Part shown: positions 8,983-17,665 of the stretch, in pieces
Layout: every line of letters starts with the position of its first letter
How positions within the stretch are numbered: position 1 is the first letter of the stretch
NCBI GenBank assembly: GCA_027306995.1
Contig: DAHUXS010000013.1
Location: 186,001 to 250,000, forward strand
Length of the DNA: 64,000 bases
Origin: Lysobacter sp.
GTDB lineage: Bacteria > Pseudomonadota > Gammaproteobacteria > Xanthomonadales > Xanthomonadaceae
Direction: 5' to 3'
The notes under the pieces: model-generated
Databases searched by the model: none
Told to the model about the DNA's origin: nothing
The model's input: only the letters and a program-made list of their open reading frames with translations
Program-made: the position numbers and the translations under genes

Positions 8983-10137
8983 ATGCAACGCCTCGCTGCG
9001 AAAGAACGTGCCGACTGGCGCGCGCAGGCGGAGCGCGACGGCTTCACCTTCCACACCATCGACGGCGAACCGTATTGGGACGAATCGGCGTACTACGCCT
9101 TCACCCTGCACGAAATCGAAGACGACATCGAAGCGCCGACCAACGAGCTGCACGAGATGGCGATCGCGCTGGTCGACGAGGTCGTGCGTTCAGCCGAACT
9201 GCTGGCGAAACTCGGCATCGCGCCCGCCTACTGGGACTGGATCAAGCGTTCCTGGGAGCGCCGCGACCCGCATCTCTACGGCCGCATGGATTTCGCCTAC
9301 GACGGCAGCGGCCCGGCGAAACTGTTCGAACTGAATTACGACACACCGACCAGCCTGTTCGAGGCCGGCTACTTCCAGTGGACGTGGCTGGAAGACCTCA
9401 AGCGCGCGCGCCAGCTCCCCGGCGACGCCGACCAGTTCAATCGCATCCAGGAAGCCCTGCAGGAACGCTTCGCCGCCATCGCCGCGCGAAAACTGGTGCA
9501 CTTCGCATCCTTCCCCGACGCGCCGGAAGACGAAGCGACCGTGCTCTACCTGCGCGATTGCGCCGAACAGGCGGGCGTTTCCACCGAAGGCATCGCCATC
9601 GACGACATCGGCATCACCGACGACGGCCGCTTCACCGATCTCGACGACCGCATCATCGACACCCTGTTCAAGCTCTACCCGCTCGAGGACATGTTCCGCG
9701 ACAGTTTCGGCTCGAACCTGCTGGGTGACACCCTGCGCCTGATCGAACCGCCGTGGAAGGCGGTGCTGAGCAACAAGGGCGTGCTGCCGCTGCTGTGGGA
9801 GCGCCATCGCGGCCATCCCAACCTGCTGGAATCGCGCTTCGCCGAACGCGGCGAGCGGGTCGAGACCGGCTGGGTGCGCAAGCCGCTGTTCTCGCGCGAA
9901 GGCGCCAACATCACCCTGGCGCTGGGCGCCGGCAACCGCATCGATACCGATGGCCCCTACGATTCCGGGCTGGCCATCCTCCAGGCCGCACGCCCGCTGA
10001 CAGCCTTCGGCGGGCGCTATCCACTGGTCGGCAGCTGGGTGGTCGGCGACGAAGCGGTGGGCATCGGCATCCGCGAAGACAGCACCCTGGTCACCGGCAA
10101 CGGCGCCCGCTTCCTGCCCCACGCGATCCTGGGCTGA
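8983..10137 (+). CDS. ygiC: Glutathionylspermidine synthase-like ATP-grasp protein
   Basis: A 384-residue member of the GSP_synth ATP-grasp family, close in length to E. coli YgiC (386). Conserved blocks are FELNYDTPTSLFEAGYFQW (substrate and metal region) near residue 118, YPLEDMFRDSFG near 230, and WVRKPLFSREGANI near 300. It lacks the N-terminal amidase domain of bifunctional Gsp, so it may only make an amide bond or act on another substrate. The E. coli homologue has no demonstrated glutathionylspermidine activity as far as I know. The start ATG at 8983 is chosen because the upstream frame overlaps the DUF1190 gene. Confidence 0.85.
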   Translation: MQRLAAKERADWRAQAERDGFTFHTIDGEPYWDESAYYAFTLHEIEDDIEAPTNELHEMAIALVDEVVRSAELLAKLGIAPAYWDWIKRSWERRDPHLYGRMDFAYDGSGPAKLFELNYDTPTSLFEAGYFQWTWLEDLKRARQLPGDADQFNRIQEALQERFAAIAARKLVHFASFPDAPEDEATVLYLRDCAEQAGVSTEGIAIDDIGITDDGRFTDLDDRIIDTLFKLYPLEDMFRDSFGSNLLGDTLRLIEPPWKAVLSNKGVLPLLWERHRGHPNLLESRFAERGERVETGWVRKPLFSREGANITLALGAGNRIDTDGPYDSGLAILQAARPLTAFGGRYPLVGSWVVGDEAVGIGIREDSTLVTGNGARFLPHAILG

Positions 10138-10158
10138 GACCCGCCCGGCAGCCCCGGG

Positions 10159-10187
10159 TTGCCCTCCGCCCTGCTTTCCCGCATAAT
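10159..10187 (+). promoter_or_regulatory. Sigma70-type promoter of rpmB-rpmG
   Basis: TTGCCC at 10159-10164 and CATAAT at 10182-10187 are separated by 17 bases. Transcription would start near 10194, leaving a leader of about 145 bases before rpmB. This is one of the best promoter matches in the window and suits a ribosomal protein operon. Confidence 0.6.
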
Positions 10188-10338
10188 TTCCGGCTCGCTG
10201 CGTCCGGACTCCGGGCTTGCGGTCCCGGCAACACGATCCCGGCCGCCTGCAGCACTCCCGCATCGTGTGGCGAAGCAATTCGCCGGGGCCGCCACCTTCC
10301 GGGCTACGGAGGGCAACACCGACACCATGAGGTGCGCA

Positions 10339-10575
10339 ATGTCACGAGTCTGCCAAGTCACCGGCAAGCGTACGACGACGGGTAACAACGTCTCGCACGC
10401 GATGAACAAAACCCGCCGCCGTTTCCTCCCCAACCTGCACGAGCGCCGCTTCTGGGTCGCTTCGGAAAACCGTTGGGTGAAGCTGCGTCTTTCCACCAAG
10501 GCCCTGCGCACCATCGACAAGAACGGCATCGACGCCGTGCTCGCCGAAATGCGCGCACGCGGCGAAAAGGTCTGA
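10339..10575 (+). CDS. rpmB: 50S ribosomal protein L28
   Basis: A 78-residue large-subunit protein with the standard opening [20 protein letters not shown] and the [11 protein letters not shown] block. It has only one cysteine, so it is the zinc-free form. The start ATG at 10339 is preceded by GAGG nine bases upstream. It is followed 14 bases later by rpmG, the usual gammaproteobacterial pair. The leader between the promoter and the ATG is long for such a small gene. Confidence 0.97.
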   Translation: MSRVCQVTGKRTTTGNNVSHAMNKTRRRFLPNLHERRFWVASENRWVKLRLSTKALRTIDKNGIDAVLAEMRARGEKV

Positions 10576-10589
10576 GGAGTTAAAACACC

Positions 10590-10754
10590 ATGGCAACCAA
10601 GCGCGACAAGATCCGCCTGATCTCCTCGGCCAACACCGGCCATTTCTACACCACCGACAAGAACAAGAAGAACACGCCTGGAAAGATGGAGATCAAGAAG
10701 TACGATCCCGTCGTCCGCAAGCACGTGATCTACAAGGAAGGCAAGATCAAGTAA
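10590..10754 (+). CDS. rpmG: 50S ribosomal protein L33
   Basis: A 54-residue protein translated from the ATG at 10590, opening [20 protein letters not shown] and ending EGKIK. A strong site, TGAGGAG, overlaps the end of rpmB and lies about ten bases before the start. There are no cysteines, so this is the zinc-independent paralogue type. It is directly followed by a rho-independent terminator. Confidence 0.97.
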   Translation: MATKRDKIRLISSANTGHFYTTDKNKKNTPGKMEIKKYDPVVRKHVIYKEGKIK

Positions 10755-10781
10755 GCCTTCCGCTTGTTGGATGCGATACGA

Positions 10782-10814
10782 GAAACCCCGCTGAAAAGCG
10801 GGGTTTCTTTTTTT
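10782..10814 (+). terminator. Rho-independent terminator after rpmBG
   Basis: A perfect 10-bp stem (GAAACCCCGC / GCGGGGTTTC) with loop TGAAAA is followed by seven T residues. It closes the rpmB-rpmG operon and stands between it and the convergent regulator gene. Confidence 0.95.
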
Positions 10815-10840
10815 GGTAGCCGTGTATCCGCGAGAATGAG

Positions 10841-12310
10841 TCAGAACCCCTTTTTGACCGCCAGATAGGCCTCTGCAAGCCGGATCCCGGCTCGCTTGAG
10901 GTTTGCTTCGGATACCCCGGCATAACTGAGCACCAGCGCGACATGATCGGGCGGTGCCTGATAGAAACACTCCGCCGAGCGGATGCGCACACCACGCACC
11001 AGTGCCTCGGTCACCAATGTGTCCGTGGTATTCCGTGGCAAGCCGGGCAAGTGCACGAAAAGCGACCCCCCCGCCACCGAACCGGTCACCTCCATGGCGT
11101 TGTCGATACGCATCTGCAACGCGGTCTGCAACGCCCGATGGCGGGGAGCCAGGCGGTGCGCGATACGCCGCAAATCGTGCAGGTACTGGCCGCTGGTGAT
11201 GTATGCGGCAAGCACATGCTGTTGCATCGACACACTCCCACGATCCGCCAGCCACTTGATCGCTAGGAACCGCTCCCGCAATGCTCGCGGCATCAACAAG
11301 TAACCCAATTGCAACGCCGGAAACATCGATCGCGCAAAGCTGCTGACATGAATGACCCGCCCATAGCGATCCATCGACCATAACGATGTAGAAGTCCGCA
11401 CTCCGTAGCGATGCTCGCAATCGAAATCGTCCTCGACCAGGCATGCATCATGCGCGTAGGCCCATTGCAGGAGGGCCCTGCGTTGCTCTTCGGGCATGAC
11501 CACGCCCGTCGGAAACTGAAAGGACGGAGCCACGTTGATCAAACGCACGCCGTCCAACTCCGCTGCATGGCGATTGATGTCGATGCCCTGCGGACCGACC
11601 CGACATGGCACGATCCGCGCGCCCATCGCCTCGTAGGCATGACGGATGCTCCAGTGGCACGGTTCCTCCACGCCTACGCCATCCCCTTCGTCGAGCAGGA
11701 CACGAGCAATGAGGTCACGCGCCTGCTGGGCACCACTGACGATCAGGATGTCTTCCGGATCGACCTCAATCGCCCGTTCAACCCTCAGATAGCTGGCCAC
11801 GGCCTTGCGCAGCGCGATGGCGCCTTGCAATTCCGGGAAGTCGGGCGCATCGCGACTGCGCAGCAACAACATCAGGTTCTGCATCCATGCCTTGAGGCTG
11901 CGCGAATCGGACTTCACACGAGGTTGCGCAAGATCGATCACTCCGTCTTCGAGCGCAAGCATTGCCGCTTCGGGTTTGGCAGGGAGCACGGCCCGCCGAG
12001 CCAGGCGGGACAGCTGCGGATCTCCCGGCACCACGCCCTGTTCTTCCACGCGCGTCTCGCAAGCGGACGCGCCTGCGGAGCGCACTGATACGTAGGTGCC
12101 GCTACCCGAGCGCGACTCCAGATAGCCCTCGCTTTCGAGTTGGTCATACGCCATCAATACGACGGTGCGGGAAACCCCAAGGGAAACCGCCATCGAGCGG
12201 GTTCCGGGCAGGCGCGCACCCATCTGGAAGCGGCCCGAATCGATATCCCGCCGGATCGATTCGGCGAACTGAACATACATCGGCTCGTCGTTTTGCCGCC
12301 TGTTCGCCAT
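10841..12310 (-). CDS. MocR/PdxR-type GntR regulator lacking the PLP lysine
   Basis: A 489-residue protein with an N-terminal GntR winged helix (residues about 10-78: LPGTRSMAVSLGVSRTVV, YDQLESEGYL) fused to a type-I aminotransferase-like domain. Such regulators normally bind PLP through a Lys in a (S/T)FSK(S/T)LFPALRLGY motif. Here the motif reads SSFARSMFPALQLGYL, with Arg at residue 327 in place of the Lys (codon CGA on the coding strand). The partner residues DDFD near 294 and SFQFPTGV near 263 are kept. It is divergent from the TAP-like hydrolase gene, its most likely target. The start at 12310 has an AG-rich site (GAGAGCAGAG) before it. Confidence 0.88.
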   Translation of the reverse strand: MANRRQNDEPMYVQFAESIRRDIDSGRFQMGARLPGTRSMAVSLGVSRTVVLMAYDQLESEGYLESRSGSGTYVSVRSAGASACETRVEEQGVVPGDPQLSRLARRAVLPAKPEAAMLALEDGVIDLAQPRVKSDSRSLKAWMQNLMLLLRSRDAPDFPELQGAIALRKAVASYLRVERAIEVDPEDILIVSGAQQARDLIARVLLDEGDGVGVEEPCHWSIRHAYEAMGARIVPCRVGPQGIDINRHAAELDGVRLINVAPSFQFPTGVVMPEEQRRALLQWAYAHDACLVEDDFDCEHRYGVRTSTSLWSMDRYGRVIHVSSFARSMFPALQLGYLLMPRALRERFLAIKWLADRGSVSMQQHVLAAYITSGQYLHDLRRIAHRLAPRHRALQTALQMRIDNAMEVTGSVAGGSLFVHLPGLPRNTTDTLVTEALVRGVRIRSAECFYQAPPDHVALVLSYAGVSEANLKRAGIRLAEAYLAVKKGF

Positions 12311-12336
12311 CTCTGCTCTCTGTGGCGGCTCGAAGT

Positions 12337-12366
12337 GGTCACATCGAAAAACCCCGCGACCGGTCA
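12337..12366. promoter_or_regulatory. Candidate MocR direct repeats
   Basis: Two copies of GGTCA, each followed by a similar tail ending in CGA (GGTCACATCGA and GGTCATTTACGA), start 25 bases apart in the 137-base gap between the divergent regulator and hydrolase genes. MocR-type regulators usually bind direct repeats. The match is short and could be chance. Confidence 0.25.
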
Positions 12367-12447
12367 TTTACGATCCTGCTCGCCCTGAAGATGATCATGC
12401 CACGGCTGGCCTGTTCGGCATGTCGTACTGATCAAGGGAGCATCAAA

Positions 12448-14094
12448 ATGAAGCTTTTCATGTTGTCCATACGCATGTTGGTGGTGCTGATCGGCTGCGT
12501 GGCATGCCCGGGGTTGGCGTTTGCCGACGATATCAACGATCACTCGGCGGATCTTCGCTACGCCATGTACTACAAGCAATCAGTGAAGTGGGGAGCTTGT
12601 CCGCCTTCGCTGTTCACCGACGGCACCACCATCCAATGCGCCTTGGTCACGGTGCCGCTCGACTGGTCCGATCCCGGCCACGGCGACATCACCATCGGCA
12701 TTTCCAAGCCACTCAATCCGCCGGCCTATACCCGCCTGTTGCTGCTGAACGGCGGCGGTCCCGACAACTCCAGCGCATCCATGGCGGAACTCTTCGAGCA
12801 ATGGCAGCCGCAGCTGCAGGTCGATCACCTGGTGGTCGGCGTGGATCTTCGCGGCGTCAGTGACGGCATGGGCACCCAAGTCAGTTGCAACTACGCCTCG
12901 CGTGGCGGCACTGAGAACTTCATGGATGGCGACAGCCGCAATCCGACGCCGACCAGCATGCAGGCGCAACAAAATTGGTGGAATCGTTCGATCGGCCCTT
13001 GCCTGCAACAGCATGCGGCTTTCCTCAAGAGCATCAATACGCCTAATCACGTGCGCGACCTGAATCTGGTGCGCGCCATCCTCGGCTTCTCCCATGCGGA
13101 CCTGTTCGCCGTATCCAGCGGCACCGGCCTGATGGCCTATGCCAGCCGCATGTTCCCCGACAAGTTCGAGCGCGTGGTGCTGGACAGCAACATGAACTGG
13201 TCGCACCTGGACTGGCAGCAGCAAGCGCTGCTGCGGATGTCGATGGACCAGCTGAACCTGCAGCAGGCCTTCATTCCGTTCATCGCGCGGCATAACGACC
13301 GTTTCCACATGGGCACGACTCCGCAACAGGTGCTGGCGACGTTTCAACGCATCTATCAGGCCACTTCGCAGCACCGGATGGGCAGCGTCACGCCCGACCA
13401 AGCACTGGCCTCACTGGATGGCACTGCCATGTGGTTCTTCTGGGATCTGATGGTGGCGCCTTCGCTGAGCGCGATGTCCGATGCGCTGGACGGCACCCCG
13501 GCCCATATCGCCGCCGCCGAACAGATCGCCGCGATGACCTATGCTGACCTGCGCGTCCTGCCCAGCTTCAACCCAATGAGCGCTGCCTTGCAGTGCAACG
13601 ATTCCGGCTCGACAGACTGGCGCGATACGACTCGCAAGATCGCCGACACTCGCAAATATTGGGCGGTCGCAGCATCCACACTGGTGGATCGATGCCAGCA
13701 GTGGCCGTGGGCACCGGCGATCGATCCGTGGCTGGAATCGCGCACGAAGGTGCGCGGCCTGATGGTGCAGGGAGAATTCGATCCGTCGACGCCGTACTCG
13801 GAAGCATTGGTGAATCGATTGTGGAACGGCATCGCCATGCCGATGGTGTTCATCGACAATGCCGCCACACATGGCGCGATCTTCGACAACGACAACACCT
13901 GTGTGACCGCTGCAGAGTTCGGATATCTCAATAACGGCTTGCTGCCGGCGCGCGATGTGGTTTGCCAAGCCGGACCGATGCATTCCTTCGGCATATACGA
14001 CAGCACGGCTTATCAATACGGCTATCCTTCGACGGGCTCGTGGCTACCGCCACCACCGGACGTGTGGCAGGTGAGCTGGCGGCTGATCCCCTGA
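12448..14094 (+). CDS. Exported alpha/beta hydrolase, TAP-like
   Basis: A 548-residue exported protein with a signal peptide (hydrophobic residues 7-27, cleavage near FADD). The fold is that of tripeptidyl/prolyl aminopeptidases with a C-terminal TAP-like domain. The nucleophile elbow reads AVSSG with the presumed nucleophile Ser223, where relatives usually have GxSYG. A catalytic Asp445 lies in QGEFDPSTP, and His475 in ATHGA. Cysteines late in the chain may form disulphides. A site AGGGAG lies eight bases before the ATG. It is divergent from the MocR-like gene. The substrate is probably a peptide or ester; no specificity can be read. Confidence 0.8.
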   Translation: MKLFMLSIRMLVVLIGCVACPGLAFADDINDHSADLRYAMYYKQSVKWGACPPSLFTDGTTIQCALVTVPLDWSDPGHGDITIGISKPLNPPAYTRLLLLNGGGPDNSSASMAELFEQWQPQLQVDHLVVGVDLRGVSDGMGTQVSCNYASRGGTENFMDGDSRNPTPTSMQAQQNWWNRSIGPCLQQHAAFLKSINTPNHVRDLNLVRAILGFSHADLFAVSSGTGLMAYASRMFPDKFERVVLDSNMNWSHLDWQQQALLRMSMDQLNLQQAFIPFIARHNDRFHMGTTPQQVLATFQRIYQATSQHRMGSVTPDQALASLDGTAMWFFWDLMVAPSLSAMSDALDGTPAHIAAAEQIAAMTYADLRVLPSFNPMSAALQCNDSGSTDWRDTTRKIADTRKYWAVAASTLVDRCQQWPWAPAIDPWLESRTKVRGLMVQGEFDPSTPYSEALVNRLWNGIAMPMVFIDNAATHGAIFDNDNTCVTAAEFGYLNNGLLPARDVVCQAGPMHSFGIYDSTAYQYGYPSTGSWLPPPPDVWQVSWRLIP

Positions 14095-14113
14095 GCAGCC
14101 GCCGAGCATCGAG

Positions 14114-14138
14114 TCGACGCCCTGCAGCAGGGCGTCGA
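14114..14138. repeat. 25-base near-perfect dyad after the hydrolase gene
   Basis: Two 12-base arms (TCGACGCCCTGC and its complement) flank a single A. As RNA it would form a stable hairpin about 20 bases after the hydrolase stop. No T-run follows, so it is not a classical terminator. It may end transcription with Rho, protect the 3' end, or bind a regulator ahead of the kinase gene. Confidence 0.6.
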
Positions 14139-14212
14139 TAGAGGCAAGCCATGTCATTTGCTCGAGCACGTCGGCACCCGCACACTCGGCAGAACCCGGA
14201 CCGAGGAATCCC

Positions 14213-17200
14213 ATGCTGCCTGGCTGGATGCTCCTGCTGGCGTCGATCGGCTACGCCGCGCTGCTGTTCGGCGTGGCCTGGCTGGGCGATCGCCATCCGG
14301 TCTATCCGCGGCTGCGCTGGCTGCGGCCGATCGTCTACAGCCTGGCATTGGCGGTGTATTGCTCGTCGTGGACCTTCTACGGTGCGGTCGGCACCGCCGC
14401 ACGCCAGGGCATCGGCTACCTGCCGATCTATCTCGGCCCGCTGCTGGTGCTGGTGTTCGGCTGGCGCATCATCGAACGGATGGCGCTGATCGCGCAGTCG
14501 CAGAACACCGTCTCGATCTCCGACTTCCTGTCCGCGCGTTACGGCCGTTCGCAGCAACTCGCGGCGCTGGTGACGGTGATCGCGCTGATCGCTGCGGTGC
14601 CCTACTTCGCCCTGCAGTTCAAGGCGGTGGCGATCAGTCTCGACGTGCTGCGCGGCAGCGGCTCGTCGATCACTCTGTTCGGAGATCCCGCGCTCTACAT
14701 CGCCGCGTTGATGGCGCTGTTCGCGATCCTGTTCGGTACCCGCGAAGTCGACGCCACCGAGCATCGCCCGGGCATGATGCTGGCGATCGCGCTGGAATCG
14801 CTGGTCAAGATCGTCGCGCTGATCGCCATCGGCGTGTTCGCCATCGGCTGGCTCGGCCGGCGCGACGCTTCCGTCATCGATGCCACCCGCGCGCTGGTGG
14901 AAAGCTCACCACCGATCGGCTTCGTCGGCCAGACGCTACTCGCGTTCGCCGCGATCCTGTGCCTGCCGCGCCAGTTCCACGTCGCCGTAGTCGAATGCGG
15001 CGACGTCGCCGACATCCGGCGCGCGCGCTGGCTGTTCGGCGCCTATCTCGTGGTGATCTGCCTGATGGTGTTGCCAATCGCCGCCGCCGGCGTCAGCGCA
15101 TTCGGGCGCGATGGCAAGGCGCTGGCTGACAGTTTCGTGCTGGCGTTGCCGTTGGCCGGCCACAGCAATGCATTGGCGATGCTGGCCTATGTCGGCGGAT
15201 TCTCTGCGGCCACCGGCATGGTGATCGTCGCCAGCGTGGCGTTGGCGACGATGGTCAGCAACGACATCGTGATGCCACTGCTGCTGCGTTCGCGTCGCGT
15301 CGATCACCGCGATGCCGACGTGGCATCGACCGTGTTGTGGATTCGTCGCGCCGCGATCGTGATGCTCGCGGCGATGGCCTGGGGCTATTACCGCTTCAGC
15401 GCCAGCGAAACCGCGCTCTCCGCCTACGGTCTGATGGCCTTCGCGGCGGTGGCGCAATTCGCGCCGGCGCTGATCGGCGGCCTGTACTGGCGCGGCGCCA
15501 GTCGTCGCGGCGCCGAACTCGGCCTGGTGTTGGGCTTCGGCATCTGGACCTACACCTTGCTGCTGCCGGCACTGGCGAATTCGGGATGGTTCGGCGATGC
15601 CTGGATCGACACCGGGCCGTTCGGGATCGGCTGGCTGCGCCCGCACCAGTTGTTCGGCGTCTCCGGTTGGGATCCGCTGACCCACGGCACCATCTGGTCG
15701 CTGCTACTCAACACCGGCGGCCTGCTGTTGGGCTCGATGCGTTGGCGCCCAAACCTCGACGAACGCCTGCGCGCATCGCCCTTCCTCGATCCCTATGCCG
15801 AACGCACGCTCGCTGCCGGCGAATGGTCGGGCAACATCCAGATCGCCGACCTGCAGACGCTATGCGCGCGCGTGTTGGGCGAACGCACCGCGCAACGCGC
15901 CTTCGAGGAACAGGCCCGCGCCAATGGTCATGCGCTGCAGCCGGGTGCACGCGCGGGACGCCAGTGGATCCAGTTCAGCGAACGCCTGCTCGCCGCGGCG
16001 ATCGGCGCGGCCTCGGCGCGACTGATGCTGACCAGCGCGCTGCGCGGTTCCGGCATGGAAGTGGCGGAAGTGGTCGCGGTGCTCGACGAGGCCGGGCAGG
16101 AATTGCGCTTCAACCGCGAAATTCTTTCCAACACGCTGGAGAACATCGACCAGGGCGTGAGCGTGGTCGATCGCAACATGCGTTTGGTGGCATGGAATCG
16201 CCGCTACCAGGAACTGTTCGGCTATCCCGACGGCATGCTCTACGTCGGCCGCCCGGTCGCCGACCTGATCCGCCACAACATCGAGCGCGGCGAGATCGGC
16301 GAAATCAGCGGCGGCGACATCGAGCAGCAGATCGAAAAGCGCATCGGCCACATGCGCGCAGGCTCGCCGCACGTCACCGTGCGTATCAGCGGCGACGGCC
16401 GGGTGATCGAACTGCATGGACAGTCCCTGCCGCGTGGCGGCTACGTCACCAGCTACAGCGACATCAGCGAACACGTGCGCGCGCAACGCGAACTGCGCGA
16501 GATCAACGAGACGCTGGAACAGCGCGTCGACGAGCGCACCCGCGAGGCCGAAGCGGCACAGGAATCGCGCTCGCGCTTCCTCACCGCGGTCAGCCACGAC
16601 GTGCTGCAGCCATTGAACGCCGCGCGCCTGTTCGCTTCGGCATTGCGCGAAAGCGCCGATCCGGTCGAACAGCACCATCTCGCCGAGCGCGTCGACGTGT
16701 CCTTGCGTGCTGCCGAGGAACTCCTGGACGGCCTGCTCGATGTCTCGCGCCTCGACGCCGGCGCACTGACGCCGGTGCTGCAGGACGTCGATACCGCGCA
16801 ACTGCTGCAGGAACTCGCCGCGCAATATGCGCCGATGGCTGCCGGACGCGGCATCGACATCCGCGTGCACGCGCCGCGACTGTTCGTACGCAGCGATCGT
16901 CGACTGTTGCGCCGGGTGCTGCAGAATTTCCTCGCCAACGCCTTGCGCTATACCCCGCACGGACGCATCGTGCTGGCGGCACGCGCACGTGGGGCGCAAG
17001 TCGAATTGCAGGTCTGGGATACCGGCCCCGGTATTCCCGAACACCACATGCGCCAGATCTACGATGAGTTCCATCGCTACGAGCAGGCCTTCGATTGGGA
17101 CGGCCGCGGCATGGGCCTCGGCCTGTCGATCTGCCAGCGCATCGCCAAGCTGCTCGGACACGCGCTCGACGCCCGCTCCGCCATCGGACGCGGCAGCATG

Positions 17201-17665
17201 TTCTCGATTCGCGCGCCGCGCGTCGCGATCGATGCATCGGTTTCGACACAGGCGCCCACGACGCTGGCCACCGTCGATCCATCGCTGGCCGGATTGCGCG
17301 TGCTCTGCGTCGACAACGATCCCGACATCCTCGCCGGCATGCGTGCACTGCTGGGACGTTGGCAGGTCGAGGTGCTGTGCGCGGCCACCATCGACGCAGC
17401 GCTGGCGCAGGCGGACCAGTCGCCGGACGTGTTGCTGGTCGACTACCACCTGCACGACCGCATGGATGGACTCGACGCGCTGGGCGCATTGCAGGCGCAC
17501 TGCCCCGATGCCCGTGGCGCCCTGCTTACTGCCGATGGCAGCGACTTGCTGAAGCAGCGCGCGCAGGAACGCGGCGTGCAGGTGCTGACCAAGCCAGTGA
17601 AACCTGCTTCGCTGCGCGCGTTTCTTGCTGCACACCGCGCCATGAGCGCATCCGAAGCCGGTTAA
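14213..17665 (+). CDS. crbS: SLC5-type hybrid sensor histidine kinase, CrbS-like
   Basis: A 1150-residue membrane sensor. Residues about 1-510 form a sodium/solute-symporter (SLC5/PutP-like) bundle of roughly 13 helices. A STAC-type linker follows (IQIADLQTLCARVLGERTA), then a PAS domain near 640-750 (NIDQGVSVVDRNMRLVAWNRR). The HisKA domain has phospho-acceptor His795 in SHDVLQPLNAARLF. The ATPase has NFLANALRYT, DTGPGIP and GMGLGLS, and a C-terminal receiver carries Asp1077 (LLVDYHL). This is the architecture of CrbS, which with CrbR controls acs in Vibrio and Pseudomonas. The crbR-like and acs genes lie 3-9 kb downstream on the other strand. It overlaps the convergent next gene by four bases at the stops. 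Confidence 0.88.
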   Translation: MLPGWMLLLASIGYAALLFGVAWLGDRHPVYPRLRWLRPIVYSLALAVYCSSWTFYGAVGTAARQGIGYLPIYLGPLLVLVFGWRIIERMALIAQSQNTVSISDFLSARYGRSQQLAALVTVIALIAAVPYFALQFKAVAISLDVLRGSGSSITLFGDPALYIAALMALFAILFGTREVDATEHRPGMMLAIALESLVKIVALIAIGVFAIGWLGRRDASVIDATRALVESSPPIGFVGQTLLAFAAILCLPRQFHVAVVECGDVADIRRARWLFGAYLVVICLMVLPIAAAGVSAFGRDGKALADSFVLALPLAGHSNALAMLAYVGGFSAATGMVIVASVALATMVSNDIVMPLLLRSRRVDHRDADVASTVLWIRRAAIVMLAAMAWGYYRFSASETALSAYGLMAFAAVAQFAPALIGGLYWRGASRRGAELGLVLGFGIWTYTLLLPALANSGWFGDAWIDTGPFGIGWLRPHQLFGVSGWDPLTHGTIWSLLLNTGGLLLGSMRWRPNLDERLRASPFLDPYAERTLAAGEWSGNIQIADLQTLCARVLGERTAQRAFEEQARANGHALQPGARAGRQWIQFSERLLAAAIGAASARLMLTSALRGSGMEVAEVVAVLDEAGQELRFNREILSNTLENIDQGVSVVDRNMRLVAWNRRYQELFGYPDGMLYVGRPVADLIRHNIERGEIGEISGGDIEQQIEKRIGHMRAGSPHVTVRISGDGRVIELHGQSLPRGGYVTSYSDISEHVRAQRELREINETLEQRVDERTREAEAAQESRSRFLTAVSHDVLQPLNAARLFASALRESADPVEQHHLAERVDVSLRAAEELLDGLLDVSRLDAGALTPVLQDVDTAQLLQELAAQYAPMAAGRGIDIRVHAPRLFVRSDRRLLRRVLQNFLANALRYTPHGRIVLAARARGAQVELQVWDTGPGIPEHHMRQIYDEFHRYEQAFDWDGRGMGLGLSICQRIAKLLGHALDARSAIGRGSMFSIRAPRVAIDASVSTQAPTTLATVDPSLAGLRVLCVDNDPDILAGMRALLGRWQVEVLCAATIDAALAQADQSPDVLLVDYHLHDRMDGLDALGALQAHCPDARGALLTADGSDLLKQRAQERGVQVLTKPVKPASLRAFLAAHRAMSASEAG

